Source: Desulfoarculaceae bacterium
GTDB taxonomy: Bacteria; Desulfobacterota; Desulfobulbia; Desulfobulbales; Desulfocapsaceae
Reading direction: 5' to 3'
Length of the DNA: 39,145 nt
NCBI GenBank assembly: GCA_019429465.1
Contig: JAHYIV010000027.1
Coordinates: 1-39,145, forward strand
Position numbers and translations under genes: made by a program. Under the pieces are notes generated by a model. It searched no databases, was not told the DNA's origin, and was given only the letters and a program-made list of their open reading frames with translations. Within the stretch, counting starts at the first letter, position 1. Each line of letters opens with the position of its first letter. This document shows, piece after piece, positions 15,262 through 24,307 of this stretch.

Positions 15262-15345
15262 TTAGTGCCTTACAGATTGTTTTCTTGTTTTTTTTTTGCC
15301 AGAAAATAATCTGTGAAAGGCACTTATCCCGTTCATCGGGGTTAG
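15262..15345 (-). repeat. Dispersed repeat, TAACCCCGATGAACGGG family, copy b
   Basis: On the minus strand it begins CTAACCCCGATGAACGGGAT and ends AATCTGTAAGGCACTAA. The arms GTGCCTTACAGATT and AATCTGTGAAAGGCAC form a long hairpin around AGAAAA/TTTTCT and a T-rich loop. Its first TAA is the panE stop codon. The hairpin plus T-tract could also terminate panE transcription. Confidence 0.8.
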
Positions 15346-16289
15346 ATGTCGTCCTGGCTGTAACCATTCTCCATCGTCTTTATCTGTGCCACCACCTCTT
15401 CATTGAATGGGGTGGCAATGCCAAGCCTTTTTCCCGCAATGACTACGGCGCCGTTGATAGCGTCAATCTCGGTTGGCCGTTTGTGGCGCCGGTCCTGAAG
15501 CATGGAGGAGATGTTCCGGGCCGTGCCTTTGCAGACATCAAGGGTTGCCTGCAGTGGATCACTGTGAATGGGAATTCCGCCGGCCCTGGCCACCGCCTCC
15601 GCCTCCCTGACAATATTTTTCATTCTGGTGCGGGCGGCGCAGGAAGTGAGGAGCTGGCCGTTGGTGCGGTTGTAGAGGGCGGTGAGCGGGTTTATCCCTC
15701 CATTGATGAGCAGCTTGGCCCAGAGCTGAGCACGAATGTCCTGAGAAAGAGAGGCTGCAAAGCCGGCTTCCTGGAGGGTCCGGGTTAGTTCTGTCAGTTG
15801 CTGCTGCTGCATCTCGGTGGGGTGCTGGAGAAAACCGAGGTGAGTTACGCCGCGGCCGGCATGCAGGACATGTCCCGGCCCTAGCAGGGTAGCCCCTTCA
15901 GAGCAACTGGCAAAGGCTGGACAGGAAAGGAGATGCATCCGTTCCTGGATATCAAGATGGCCGATGCCGTTTTGCAGGAAGACAAGAAGGGTTTGAGGAG
16001 AGAGCAGGGGCAGACAGAATTGCAGGCAGGCCTCAAGGTCGTAGGATTTGACACAGAAGAGAACCGTGTCAACGGGGTTGATTTTCCCGGGTTCCGCGGA
16101 GACAGGAATCATGATTTGTTGCTGATTCCCGTCAGCCTCATAGACAATTCCCTGTCTCTGGAGCAGGGCTGCCCGCTCCCGGTTATGGTCAAGGAGCCAG
16201 AGGCTGTCTTTTCTGATCTGCTTTTGCGGGAAAAGCAGTGAGGCGAACAGACAGCCTAAGGCTCCCGGGCCGGCTATGACAATACGCAT
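15342..16289 (-). CDS. panE: 2-dehydropantoate 2-reductase
   Basis: A 315-residue ketopantoate reductase family protein (NADPH-dependent, pantothenate and CoA synthesis). The N-terminal Rossmann motif IAGPGALGCLFASLL, LFCVKSYD near residue 88, LQNGIGHLD near residue 122, and the C-terminal catalytic segment WAKLLINGGINPLTALYNRTNG with the active-site Lys and Asn are visible. Its stop codon TAA is the first TAA of a dispersed repeat. The gene lies in a minus-strand row with the HAD gene downstream, but repeats separate it from both neighbours. Other ketoacid reductase substrates are possible in this family. Confidence 0.87.
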   Translation of the reverse strand: MRIVIAGPGALGCLFASLLFPQKQIRKDSLWLLDHNRERAALLQRQGIVYEADGNQQQIMIPVSAEPGKINPVDTVLFCVKSYDLEACLQFCLPLLSPQTLLVFLQNGIGHLDIQERMHLLSCPAFASCSEGATLLGPGHVLHAGRGVTHLGFLQHPTEMQQQQLTELTRTLQEAGFAASLSQDIRAQLWAKLLINGGINPLTALYNRTNGQLLTSCAARTRMKNIVREAEAVARAGGIPIHSDPLQATLDVCKGTARNISSMLQDRRHKRPTEIDAINGAVVIAGKRLGIATPFNEEVVAQIKTMENGYSQDDI

Positions 16290-16312
16290 TGATAAGGGGA
16301 TGTTTAAATTTT

Positions 16313-16370
16313 AGGGGCCGTTAAGAAAAAACTTGTACTTTTTATTCATTTCTTTACGGCCCCTTATGCT
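16313..16370 (+). repeat. Hairpin-family repeat between panE and the lipoprotein gene
   Basis: TTAGGGGCCGTTAAGA pairs with TCTTTACGGCCCCTT, followed by ATGC; the inner part is AT-rich and weakly paired. The third-position G of GGGGCC is matched by C on the other arm, as the frame rule predicts. It could terminate the lipoprotein transcript. Confidence 0.75.
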
Positions 16371-16401
16371 TAAAAAATCCAAGTTATTTTTGTACGACGG
16401 C

Positions 16402-17295
16402 TTACTGAACGATCTTGGCCTCTTCAACTATGACTACATAACTGTAGCCGGCGCCAAAATCCTTATTGGCCCGGACAATACCCTCAATGGTAATGACTTC
16501 CTGGCCTTTTGGTAGCTCGAGGCTGGTAGTGGCGACCAGATCATGGGTGTTCTTTAAAGGATCTCCGCTGCCATCCTGGAGGTGAATCCAGTTCAAGCCC
16601 ATGATCTGGGGGCTGAATTTTACCACCTTGCCCTGGACGCGAACGGTCTTGCCGTCAAGTTTGGTGTTGTCGGCAAAGAGCTCTCCCACTGTATATGCAT
16701 TGTCTCCCGTGGCTTTTTCCACCTTGATTTCATCAAAAGGAACCATTGCTCCAATACTGCCGCCTGAGACTGTCTTGGCCTGCATGGTGGCGGGTGAGGC
16801 CTCAGCCTGGACGGCGCTGGCAAATGGATCGGCCCCAGGGCTGTTGTCGGTATCTGCCGGGGCAGCAGGAGTAGCGGGTGTGTCGTTGCCCATGCCATGA
16901 GGATCGGCCGCAGGTGGTTCCTGGCCTACGAGGCCGGGAGAAAAAATGATAGAGTCAAAGGTCTTGTTGAGTGACTTGCTGGTGAAGTTGGGCATAACCA
17001 TGCCATCATAATAAGAGACCGTCTCGCCGGTCTTGACCTCTGCTGCCGCAATGGCCACCCACTGTTTGGTCTTTCCGGTATCGATAAGCAGGTAGGTATA
17101 GCCACCGGCATCCATGGTCTCCAGCACAGTGCCGCTGACGGTCTTGGCCTGTTGTTGAGTGACTGCGACCGTCGGAGCTGGAGTTGCTGCAGTTGTTTCA
17201 GCGGTTGAACCGCTGGTCGTGTTATCCTTGTCGTTGTTGCAGGCGGGGAGCAAAAGAAACAGGCAGAGCGCTGATTTCAGGAGTTTATGCTTCAT
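16402..17295 (-). CDS. Lipoprotein with two OB-fold-like domains
   Basis: A 297-residue exported lipoprotein. The signal sequence ends in the lipobox LLPAC (Cys19). A Thr/Ala/Pro-rich linker follows. Domain 1 (about residues 50-120) has SGTVLETMDAGGYTYLLIDT, WVAIAAAEVKTGETVSYYDG and FNKTFDSI-like features, resembling the NrfJ-type small OB-fold. After a second low-complexity linker (about 125-170), domain 2 (about 180-295) contains VRVQGKVVKFSPQIMGLNWIHLQDGSGD, shown in pieces typical of OB-fold DNA/ligand-binding-like periplasmic domains. GAGG lies 7 nt before the ATG. The function is unknown; NrfJ resemblance suggests a periplasmic redox or envelope role. Confidence 0.75.
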   Translation of the reverse strand: MKHKLLKSALCLFLLLPACNNDKDNTTSGSTAETTAATPAPTVAVTQQQAKTVSGTVLETMDAGGYTYLLIDTGKTKQWVAIAAAEVKTGETVSYYDGMVMPNFTSKSLNKTFDSIIFSPGLVGQEPPAADPHGMGNDTPATPAAPADTDNSPGADPFASAVQAEASPATMQAKTVSGGSIGAMVPFDEIKVEKATGDNAYTVGELFADNTKLDGKTVRVQGKVVKFSPQIMGLNWIHLQDGSGDPLKNTHDLVATTSLELPKGQEVITIEGIVRANKDFGAGYSYVVIVEEAKIVQ

Positions 17296-17385
17296 GGGTT
17301 CCTCATGGTGAAAGGTTGTGATTATTCAGTAAGCAGCTTGTATCATTGCGACCGCTGAAAACCGAACACTTAATTTTTTTTCAGT

Positions 17386-17910
17386 CTAGTCATCTTCGAG
17401 TAGAAAAGCAATATATTCAAGAATGGATCTGGCCCAGAGATTATATCCCGTGGTGGTGAAATGAATGCCGTCGGCCTGGAAAAGTCCGTTCCTGGTGCTG
17501 AATTTTGTATACATGTCGAGAAAGCAACAACCGGATGTCAGGGAGAGTGCCTCCATGGCGCTGTTGATCCGTTTGATCTCTGCCCTGTTCAGCCATGGTA
17601 TCTGAAGTGGGACAAGGCTGTTTATGATAACATCTGCCGCTGGAAAACAACGACTCAGGAAGACGACGATCTGTTGTATTGTCCGGCTGAAATTATAATC
17701 CTCCATGAGCAGATTATTGGTGCCGGTCATGATCAATATAATGTGAGGATCAATATCCTGTTCCTGGATCGATGGCAGCCTGTTCAGCAGTCCCTGGGCC
17801 GTTTCGCCGGGAATGCTCAAATTGTTGACGGTGAAATGAGGTATCCGTTCCTGCCAGTTGAAATCGGCAAGAAGGGAATCACCGAGAAAAAGCAAATTGC
17901 CCTGTTTCAT
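17386..17910 (-). CDS. SGNH/GDSL-family hydrolase
   Basis: A 174-residue SGNH esterase. The four family blocks are visible: block I FLGDSLLA (catalytic Ser near residue 12), block II NNLSIPGETAQ (Gly), block III MTGTNNLL (Asn) and block V ADGIHFTTTGYNLWA (Asp and His). No signal peptide is visible, so it is probably cytoplasmic, TesA- or acetylhydrolase-like. It sits 33 bp downstream of glgX on the same strand and may be co-transcribed. The substrate is unknown. Confidence 0.87.
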   Translation of the reverse strand: MKQGNLLFLGDSLLADFNWQERIPHFTVNNLSIPGETAQGLLNRLPSIQEQDIDPHIILIMTGTNNLLMEDYNFSRTIQQIVVFLSRCFPAADVIINSLVPLQIPWLNRAEIKRINSAMEALSLTSGCCFLDMYTKFSTRNGLFQADGIHFTTTGYNLWARSILEYIAFLLEDD

Positions 17911-17943
17911 GTTTGAGTATAAAGAGTAATGAAAAATTTAAAA

Positions 17944-20064
17944 TCAGGTTACTGATGATGGAGACTGGAGGACGATGGCCCCCATTGCCTTGACCGTAAC
18001 AGTTGTCTTCGGGAGCCTTGCCGGGGCCTGCTGCCGGCTGAGAAAATTATAAGGGGACTCGAGACTGGTATCGATGATCTGATACCAGATCTGCTTGCTG
18101 TGACTGTTGCCAGGGATTGGCGGCAGGGTGAAGATGGCATCCTCTTCTCTGTCGCCGTTGAGCATGATAAAAAAGTGATCACCCTGGTCGCTCCCGGTTC
18201 GGCTGCCATTGAGGAGAAAGGCCAGGGTGTGACATTCGGCAGACCAGTCCTGCTCACATGGTTTCAGCGATTGCCAGATAATCTCAAAGTTATCTTCAAT
18301 GCATTCGTCATCTTCGGGGTGGGTAAAGAAACTGGTCCGTTGAAAGATGGAATGATCCTTGCGCAGGTGAATGCATTGTGTAAAAAAACGGAGCAGCCCC
18401 TTGTTCTTTTCGGTCAGATCCCAGTTGAGCCAGTTAATATTATTGTCCTGACACCAGCTGTTATTGTTGCCTTTTTTGCTGTGCCCAAATTCGTCGCCGG
18501 CCGTGATCATGGGGACTCCCTGGGAGAGGAACAGGATCAGGATCATGGAGCGCATCCGCCTAAGGCGCAGCTCCTGGATAATCTTGCTGCGGGTCAATCC
18601 TTCGGCGCCGCTGTTCCAGCTGAGGTTGTGGTTGTCGCCGTCACGGTTTTCTTCGCCATTTGCCTCATTATGCTTTTTATTAAAGCTGACCAGGTCGGAG
18701 AGGGTGAAGCCGTCGTGACTGGTGAGGAAGTTGATGGAATTAAACGGGTGGCGCCGGCTGGACTGGTAGAGATCAGCGCTGCCACCAATGCGGGTGGCCA
18801 GGTTGCCTACGGTATCATCAAGGCCGGCCATGAAGGCACGGACATCATCGCGGAACATGCCGTTCCATTCGGCCCAGCGCGCATCGGTGGAGAAGGTGCC
18901 CACCTGATAGAGACCGGCGGCGTCCCAGGCCTCGGCAATGATCTTGGTGTCGCGCAGGACCGGGTCTTCGGCGATCATCTCGATCATGGGCGGATTGGCC
19001 AGGAGATGCCCTCTGGTGTCCCGCCCCAGAATGGAGGCGAGGTCAAAGCGGAAGCCGTCAACGTGCATCTCCATGACCCAGTAGCGCAGGGCATCCCGAA
19101 TCAGCTCCCTGACCACCGGATGGTTGCAGTTCATGGTGTTGCCGCAGCCGGAAAAGTTCAGATATTCATGGGTGTCATGGTCAAGCAGATAGTAGATGCG
19201 GTTGTCTATGCCCCGGAAACTGCTGGTGGTCCCGTCATACCCACCCTCGCCGGTGTGATTGAAGACCATGTCGAGGATGACCTCGATTCCGGCCTGGTGC
19301 AGGGCCAGGACCATGGCCTTGAACTCATTGATGTGCTGGGACCTGTCGGCGGCATAACCCGATTTCAGGGCGAAAAAAGACACGGGGTTGTAGCCCCAGA
19401 AATTCTTCAGCGGTTTGCCGCTGACAGGGTCTCTGAAGACATTGTCGTTTTCATCAAATTCGGTGACCGGCATCAGTTCCACGGCCGTGATGCCCAGTCC
19501 CTGCAGGTAAGGGATCTTCTCTATTATGCCGCGGTAGGTCCCGGGTCGGGTCACCTGTGAACTTTTGTGACGGGTGAAACCGCGCACATGCAGCTCGTAG
19601 ATGATGGATTTGGCCAGCGGGATGTTCAGCGGCTGGTCATCCTGCCAGTCGAAATCGTGTTTGATTATTGCGCATCTGGGTATATCCGGCTCAGATGTTC
19701 TTTCCCCCCAGGCGCGCGGGGTGTGGATGTGACTGGCGGGATCAAGGAGCAGAATCTGGTCGTCATAGACCAGGCCGTTTTTTTCTCTGGAGACGGGTCC
19801 TTTGATCCGGTAGCCGTAGCGCAGGTCGTCCCTGGTTGTTTGAATCAGGATATGCCACAGATCGCCTGTCCTGTTAATCTCCGGGTGCAGGGGGATTTGT
19901 ACCTGCTGCCTGGGTACCTTGGTGGTTTCCGGAAGATCTATGACCAGCGTTACCTCTTGGGCATGGCGTGAAAAGATCGAGAAGTTGATGCCTTTGCTGA
20001 GGATAGTGCTTCCTGTCGGCAGGGCAAATCCTCTGGTGGGCGAGAAAGTTTTTTTCTTGGACAT
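17944..20064 (-). CDS. glgX: Glycogen debranching enzyme / isoamylase-type GlgX
   Basis: A 706-residue GH13 enzyme cleaving alpha-1,6 branches of glycogen or limit dextrin. It has an N-terminal CBM48 domain (FALPTGSTILSKGINFSIFSRH region, broken here into its opening) and the GH13 barrel. The conserved regions are DMVFNHTGEGG (region I), DGFRFDLASILGRD (region II, nucleophile Asp), IIAEAWDAAG (region III, acid Glu) and NFLTSHDGFTL (region IV). The C-terminal beta domain is present and length matches GlgX/TreX. No strong ribosome site is visible. Together with the decayed phosphorylase remnant at 31.7 kb it points to alpha-glucan or trehalose-type storage metabolism. Confidence 0.93.
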   Translation of the reverse strand: MSKKKTFSPTRGFALPTGSTILSKGINFSIFSRHAQEVTLVIDLPETTKVPRQQVQIPLHPEINRTGDLWHILIQTTRDDLRYGYRIKGPVSREKNGLVYDDQILLLDPASHIHTPRAWGERTSEPDIPRCAIIKHDFDWQDDQPLNIPLAKSIIYELHVRGFTRHKSSQVTRPGTYRGIIEKIPYLQGLGITAVELMPVTEFDENDNVFRDPVSGKPLKNFWGYNPVSFFALKSGYAADRSQHINEFKAMVLALHQAGIEVILDMVFNHTGEGGYDGTTSSFRGIDNRIYYLLDHDTHEYLNFSGCGNTMNCNHPVVRELIRDALRYWVMEMHVDGFRFDLASILGRDTRGHLLANPPMIEMIAEDPVLRDTKIIAEAWDAAGLYQVGTFSTDARWAEWNGMFRDDVRAFMAGLDDTVGNLATRIGGSADLYQSSRRHPFNSINFLTSHDGFTLSDLVSFNKKHNEANGEENRDGDNHNLSWNSGAEGLTRSKIIQELRLRRMRSMILILFLSQGVPMITAGDEFGHSKKGNNNSWCQDNNINWLNWDLTEKNKGLLRFFTQCIHLRKDHSIFQRTSFFTHPEDDECIEDNFEIIWQSLKPCEQDWSAECHTLAFLLNGSRTGSDQGDHFFIMLNGDREEDAIFTLPPIPGNSHSKQIWYQIIDTSLESPYNFLSRQQAPARLPKTTVTVKAMGAIVLQSPSSVT

Positions 20065-20307
20065 TCTGATAATGAGAACTATAATTAAAAATAAGAGGGG
20101 GATGCTCAGAGATCTCTCTCTGTTTGGTTTCCTGATTGGTGCCTTTCATCGGGGTTTGTAATGACTCAACCGTCTCAATAAGCTGGACAGTTTGTGACAG
20201 GATACACCAGGAAGGGAAAAAGCTGAAATATTTTGTTGATCAATCTGGTCTAATTCGTTCGTTTAATCTGGCTGTCACTTGTGGCAGCCATAACCAGGGA
20301 GGTTGTT

Positions 20308-21237
20308 ATGGGTATGTTTCAAAGGCTGTCAATGAGTGATTCCACAATTAAGACCATTGACTGGGGGATGACCCCTGATTTGAGTTTCGGCACCTTTGAA
20401 TCCTGGGGTGGACGGGAAAGGGTGCGCAATAACAGTGAAAGGATCTGTTATTTTTTTATTGATAACTGGGGGGCGGAACCTAAGCTCTGTCTGATGGAGC
20501 GGGGAGTGAAGCATGCCAGGATCCTGGCCGAGATAGGTGCTCCCGTGAAGATGGTCAAGGAGTGCGTGCGGCAGCAGGGGAGTTCTTCGAGGTTTGAGAA
20601 GAGTTATGCCATTAACAGTGCCATCAAGGCATGGCTGATCGATCATGTTGTTGAGGCCCTGGGGGATGAGTATGTCAGGCCTGTTTATGTGGTCAAGGAG
20701 GCTGAGGAGATGGGTGCTCTGCCCTTAAAGGATGTCCAGCCCTTTACCGGTCGGACATCTGTCCTGCCGTCAGGGCCGGCAGTGATTAATGACGATCAGA
20801 TTGAACCGTTGATTAAAAAGTGGAACTTTTTCGATTCCGTGCTCAACCCTGACGGCAGGTTTGACAACGCGCTGGTGGACACTGGTGATGGGCTCACCGT
20901 AACCGATGAGCGGACCGGGCTCATGTGGCAGCGGGCAGGCCTGGATATTGCCTCCAATCGGACACTGCAGCGTAATATTGAGAAACTGAACAGTGAGAAA
21001 TTTGCCGGCTTCCATGACTGGCGGCGGCCGACCATGGAAGAGGGACTGTCACTCATGGAGCCGGAAATGAACAGCAAGGGCTTGTATCTGAACCCCTGTT
21101 TTTCCAGGGAACAGCCTTTTATCTTTGTGGCGGCCCAGCGTAAACCAGGGGGCTACTGGTTTATTGATTACAAGCAGGGCCGCGCCTTCTGGTCCTCCGG
21201 CAGTATTCCTGGTGGATTCGGGAGGTTATGTAGATAA
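20308..21237 (+). CDS. DUF1566 (Lcl C-terminal) domain protein
   Basis: A 309-residue protein. The C-terminal 120 residues are a DUF1566 domain: TGLMWQRAGLD, FAGFHDWRRPTMEEGLSLM and the final GYWFIDYKQGRAFWSSGS-GGFGRLCR, a pattern common in deltaproteobacterial surface or sensor proteins. The first 180 residues (DLSFGTFESWGGRERVRNN, YFFIDNWGAEPKLC, GAPVKMVKECVRQQGSS) are not recognised; there is no signal peptide or membrane segment. I start at ATG 20308 because GGGAGG lies 5 nt upstream. It is divergent from glgX and convergent with the sensor kinase, with a hairpin between. Confidence 0.75.
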   Translation: MGMFQRLSMSDSTIKTIDWGMTPDLSFGTFESWGGRERVRNNSERICYFFIDNWGAEPKLCLMERGVKHARILAEIGAPVKMVKECVRQQGSSSRFEKSYAINSAIKAWLIDHVVEALGDEYVRPVYVVKEAEEMGALPLKDVQPFTGRTSVLPSGPAVINDDQIEPLIKKWNFFDSVLNPDGRFDNALVDTGDGLTVTDERTGLMWQRAGLDIASNRTLQRNIEKLNSEKFAGFHDWRRPTMEEGLSLMEPEMNSKGLYLNPCFSREQPFIFVAAQRKPGGYWFIDYKQGRAFWSSGSIPGGFGRLCR

Positions 21238-21273
21238 CAAGTCCAATATTATCTCGGCGGGAATATAGAGCAA

Positions 21274-21308
21274 GCGCCTGGCAGGTCTGACCTGTCAGGC
21301 GCAGTTTT
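21274..21308. terminator. Bidirectional terminator-like hairpin
   Basis: GCGCCTGGCAGGT pairs with ACCTGTCAGGCGC (one G-T wobble) around a 3-nt loop, followed by AGTTTTA. It lies between two convergent genes and can serve both strands, though the T tract is short. Confidence 0.7.
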
Positions 21309-24300
21309 ATGTCAATGCTTGCTTGAGGGCCTCGCTGATGTCCTGCAGCTGAAATGGCTTGACCAGGGCGGCAATAAAACCATAGTCCTGGCAGTGCGCC
21401 ATCACCGGATCATTGGAATAGCCGCTGGAGACGATAACCTTGGCCTCGGGATTGATGGCGTGGATCTCTTGGATGGCCAGTTTCCCTCCCATGCCGCCTG
21501 GGATAGTCAGGTCCATGATAATAATGTCAATCGGGTCGCCTGCATCCTGATGCTGCCGGTATAACTCAATAGCCTCTTTGCCGTCCTTGGCCGGAATCAC
21601 TTCGTGGCCAAGGAGGTTAAGCATGGCGCTGGTGACCTCTCTGATCAGCTTCTCGTCGTCCATGATCATGATTTTGGCCTTATGAGCAGTCCTCTCCATG
21701 ACTTCTTCGCTCTTTTTCTGTTGCTGCTTCCTGATGGAGATGGGGAGATAAAGAGTAAAGGTCGTTCCCTCGCCTTGTTTTGACTGTACGGATATGGAGC
21801 CATCATGCTTGCTGATGATGGAATGGGTAATGGCAAGCCCCAGACCGCTTCCTGCCTCTTTGGTGCTGAAATAGGGATCGAAAATCCGGTCAATCAGATT
21901 AGCCGGGATACCTATGCCGCTGTCGCTGATGTCGATTTTAATATACTTGCCTGTGGAGGACAGGGAGGCGCCTGGGGCAGCCTGGGAGCTCTCGACATTC
22001 TTGCAGTCAATCCGGATCGTTCCTCCCTCCGGCATGGCCTGTCTGGCGTTTATGATAATATTTTGAATGACCTGGCTCATCTGGCCTTTATCTATATCGA
22101 CAAGCCAGAGGTCATCGGGCAGGGAGTAGATGCAGGTGACTTTACTGCCGTGCAGGACAAAATCAGCTGAGTCCCGGATAACTTCAGCGATTGAGGACGC
22201 CTCTTTAACCGGCTCGCCCCCCTTGGAAAAGGTGAGCAGCTGCCGGCTGAGGCCCTTGGCCCTGATTGAGGCCTTTTCCGCTTCGGTGAGCAGTTTCCGT
22301 GTTTCGTCCCGGATGTCGTCATCGAGCAGGGCCAGGTTGATGTTGCCGAGGATGGCTGTCAGGATATTATTAAAATCATGGGCGATGCCGCCAGCCAGAA
22401 CACCAATCGATTCCAGCTTCTTGACCTTCCTCAGTTCCTCTTCCATCCGGCTTTTTTCGGTGACGTCCCGGAAAACCAGGACTACGCCAATGATCCGACC
22501 TTTCCGGTCACGGATGGGCGCACCGCTGTCCGCTATCTTGCGTTCTCGCCCGTCTCTGGCGATCAGGGCTGTATGATTGGCCAGTCCGATAACCTGGCCG
22601 GATGTCATGACCTTCTCTACCGGGTTCTCGCAGGGTTTAAGGGTTCGTTCATGAACGATATTGAACACCTCTGTCAGTGGCCGGCCCTGGGCCTCATCCT
22701 GGCTCCAGCCGGTCAGCTCTTCGGCCGCGGCATTGAGCAGGACGATGCCGCCTCTGGTGTCGGTGGTGATAACCCCGTCGCCGATACTGCGCAAGGTGAC
22801 GGCCAGTTGCTCTCTCTCGGCTGCCAGGGCCTTCTCTGCCTCCTTGCGCGGGGTGATATCGATGGCAATCTCCATGCGGACAAACCGGTCGTTGCTCCAT
22901 GGGATGGCCTGATCCCGGCATTCATACCAACCACTGGTTATCGTGTTCTGGAATTCCCAGACCAGAGTGCCGGTGGGTCTGCCATTTTCGTCCAGAAGTT
23001 GCTGATTGGTGCAGAAGGAACAAGGGCCGCTCTGACCGCTCTGCAGGGATTGCCAGCAGATCTTGCCGACGATGTCACCCCAGACTTTTCTGCCGTAATT
23101 ATTAATAAAAAGCAGCTCATACGTTTCCATGTCGGCCACATAGACCAGGGCGTCCAGGCTGTTAACCAGCGTCTGGAAGCGGGCGATAGCCGTATTTCTT
23201 TCCTCCTCCGTCTTTTTACGTCCGCTGATGTCCCGGACCACGGCGAGCAGGCGTTTGGTATCGCCGATTTTGACTGAACTCAGGCTGGCCTCCACCCAGA
23301 AGAGTCGGCCATCCTTGGTACGGGCATGCCAGTCGAAGATCTGGGGGACACCTGCCACGGTGGCCTGGATTCTGGCGAGTGCCTCGCTGGTCGTGTAGGG
23401 CGGGATGCCGGCGCTGAGAGTGCCGATATCGCATCTGAGCGCCTCTTCGTGGGGGTATCCGTACATCTCGCACATCCGCTGGTTGACGTCCAGGATCTCG
23501 CCGGTCATACTGTCATGAACGAAGATGGCCTCGCCCACGGCATTGAAGATGGCGGCAAAGCGCATTTCGCTGGCCCTGAGATCTCTGACATGGGCCGCGA
23601 CCGCCGCCGCCATGGAATTGAAATCGGCGGCCAGCATGGCGATCTCGTCGTGGCCGGGTACGAGGATCTGGGCGCTATAGTCGCCCTGCGCCACCCGCCT
23701 TGTCCCGTCGGTCAGGGCCCGGATGTGGCGGGTGATCAGATAGCCGCCGGTGGTAAGGAGAAGCAGGCTCAGCAGGATTTCGACCGCAGCGATCATGATG
23801 CCCTCTCTGACCACCCGGTTTTGGGTGGTCACCATCGAAGTGAGGGAGAGACCGAAATGCACCGTGCCGACCTCATGGTCGATGATGGTCAAGGGCAGGC
23901 GGACATCGTAGGTGAGGTCAGCCAGGGCCTCGGCCACACTGTGGTCTGCCTCGGGCAGCATTGCCAGATTGAGATCTCCGGATGAGGCAATGACCTTTCC
24001 GGCCGGGTCAAGGACGGCGATGTAGTTGATTTCGGCGCGCTGCGAGCGGGTCAACCGGTTGATAATCGCCGTCACTTCGGCGTGATCGCGCTGGAATACG
24101 CGGCCGGCCAGCGCGGCGTCGAACAGGGGAGCAAGCGTCTCCAGCTGGGCCCGGGTTTGGGATTCGATCGCTTCGTTGAGCAGACGAAAGCTGTTAATGA
24201 GCAAGGCCGAGAGCATGACGAGTTCAACCGTGATGGCGGCGGCCACCAGTTTGAAGCGCAGCGAACGGTACCAGGGGACGGCAAGGAATTGATCGGTCAT
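21307..24300 (-). CDS. Hybrid PAS sensor histidine kinase with receiver domain
   Basis: About 997 residues. A membrane segment (about 13-37) and a second one near 165-187 enclose a periplasmic sensor region. HAMP follows (about 190-240), then three PAS modules (about 250-365, 375-500, 510-625). The second has a Cys-rich insert, CWQSLQSGQSGPCSFC. The phospho-acceptor motif GIAHDFNN is near residue 641, then an HATPase domain (QVIQNIIINARQAM, GSGLGLAI), and a C-terminal receiver with IIIMDLTIPGG (Asp near 928) and Lys in LVKPFQ. I choose ATG 24300, eight nt after the PhnD-like stop; an ATG at 24330 would overlap it. The neighbouring binding protein may present the signal. Confidence 0.9.
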   Translation of the reverse strand: MTDQFLAVPWYRSLRFKLVAAAITVELVMLSALLINSFRLLNEAIESQTRAQLETLAPLFDAALAGRVFQRDHAEVTAIINRLTRSQRAEINYIAVLDPAGKVIASSGDLNLAMLPEADHSVAEALADLTYDVRLPLTIIDHEVGTVHFGLSLTSMVTTQNRVVREGIMIAAVEILLSLLLLTTGGYLITRHIRALTDGTRRVAQGDYSAQILVPGHDEIAMLAADFNSMAAAVAAHVRDLRASEMRFAAIFNAVGEAIFVHDSMTGEILDVNQRMCEMYGYPHEEALRCDIGTLSAGIPPYTTSEALARIQATVAGVPQIFDWHARTKDGRLFWVEASLSSVKIGDTKRLLAVVRDISGRKKTEEERNTAIARFQTLVNSLDALVYVADMETYELLFINNYGRKVWGDIVGKICWQSLQSGQSGPCSFCTNQQLLDENGRPTGTLVWEFQNTITSGWYECRDQAIPWSNDRFVRMEIAIDITPRKEAEKALAAEREQLAVTLRSIGDGVITTDTRGGIVLLNAAAEELTGWSQDEAQGRPLTEVFNIVHERTLKPCENPVEKVMTSGQVIGLANHTALIARDGRERKIADSGAPIRDRKGRIIGVVLVFRDVTEKSRMEEELRKVKKLESIGVLAGGIAHDFNNILTAILGNINLALLDDDIRDETRKLLTEAEKASIRAKGLSRQLLTFSKGGEPVKEASSIAEVIRDSADFVLHGSKVTCIYSLPDDLWLVDIDKGQMSQVIQNIIINARQAMPEGGTIRIDCKNVESSQAAPGASLSSTGKYIKIDISDSGIGIPANLIDRIFDPYFSTKEAGSGLGLAITHSIISKHDGSISVQSKQGEGTTFTLYLPISIRKQQQKKSEEVMERTAHKAKIMIMDDEKLIREVTSAMLNLLGHEVIPAKDGKEAIELYRQHQDAGDPIDIIIMDLTIPGGMGGKLAIQEIHAINPEAKVIVSSGYSNDPVMAHCQDYGFIAALVKPFQLQDISEALKQALT

Positions 24301-24307
24301 TTTGTCA

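Noticed and set aside
18100..19560. Long plus-strand ORF of 486 codons opposite glgX
   Set aside because: It is the antisense shadow of glgX in GC-rich DNA; glgX has all GH13 motifs.
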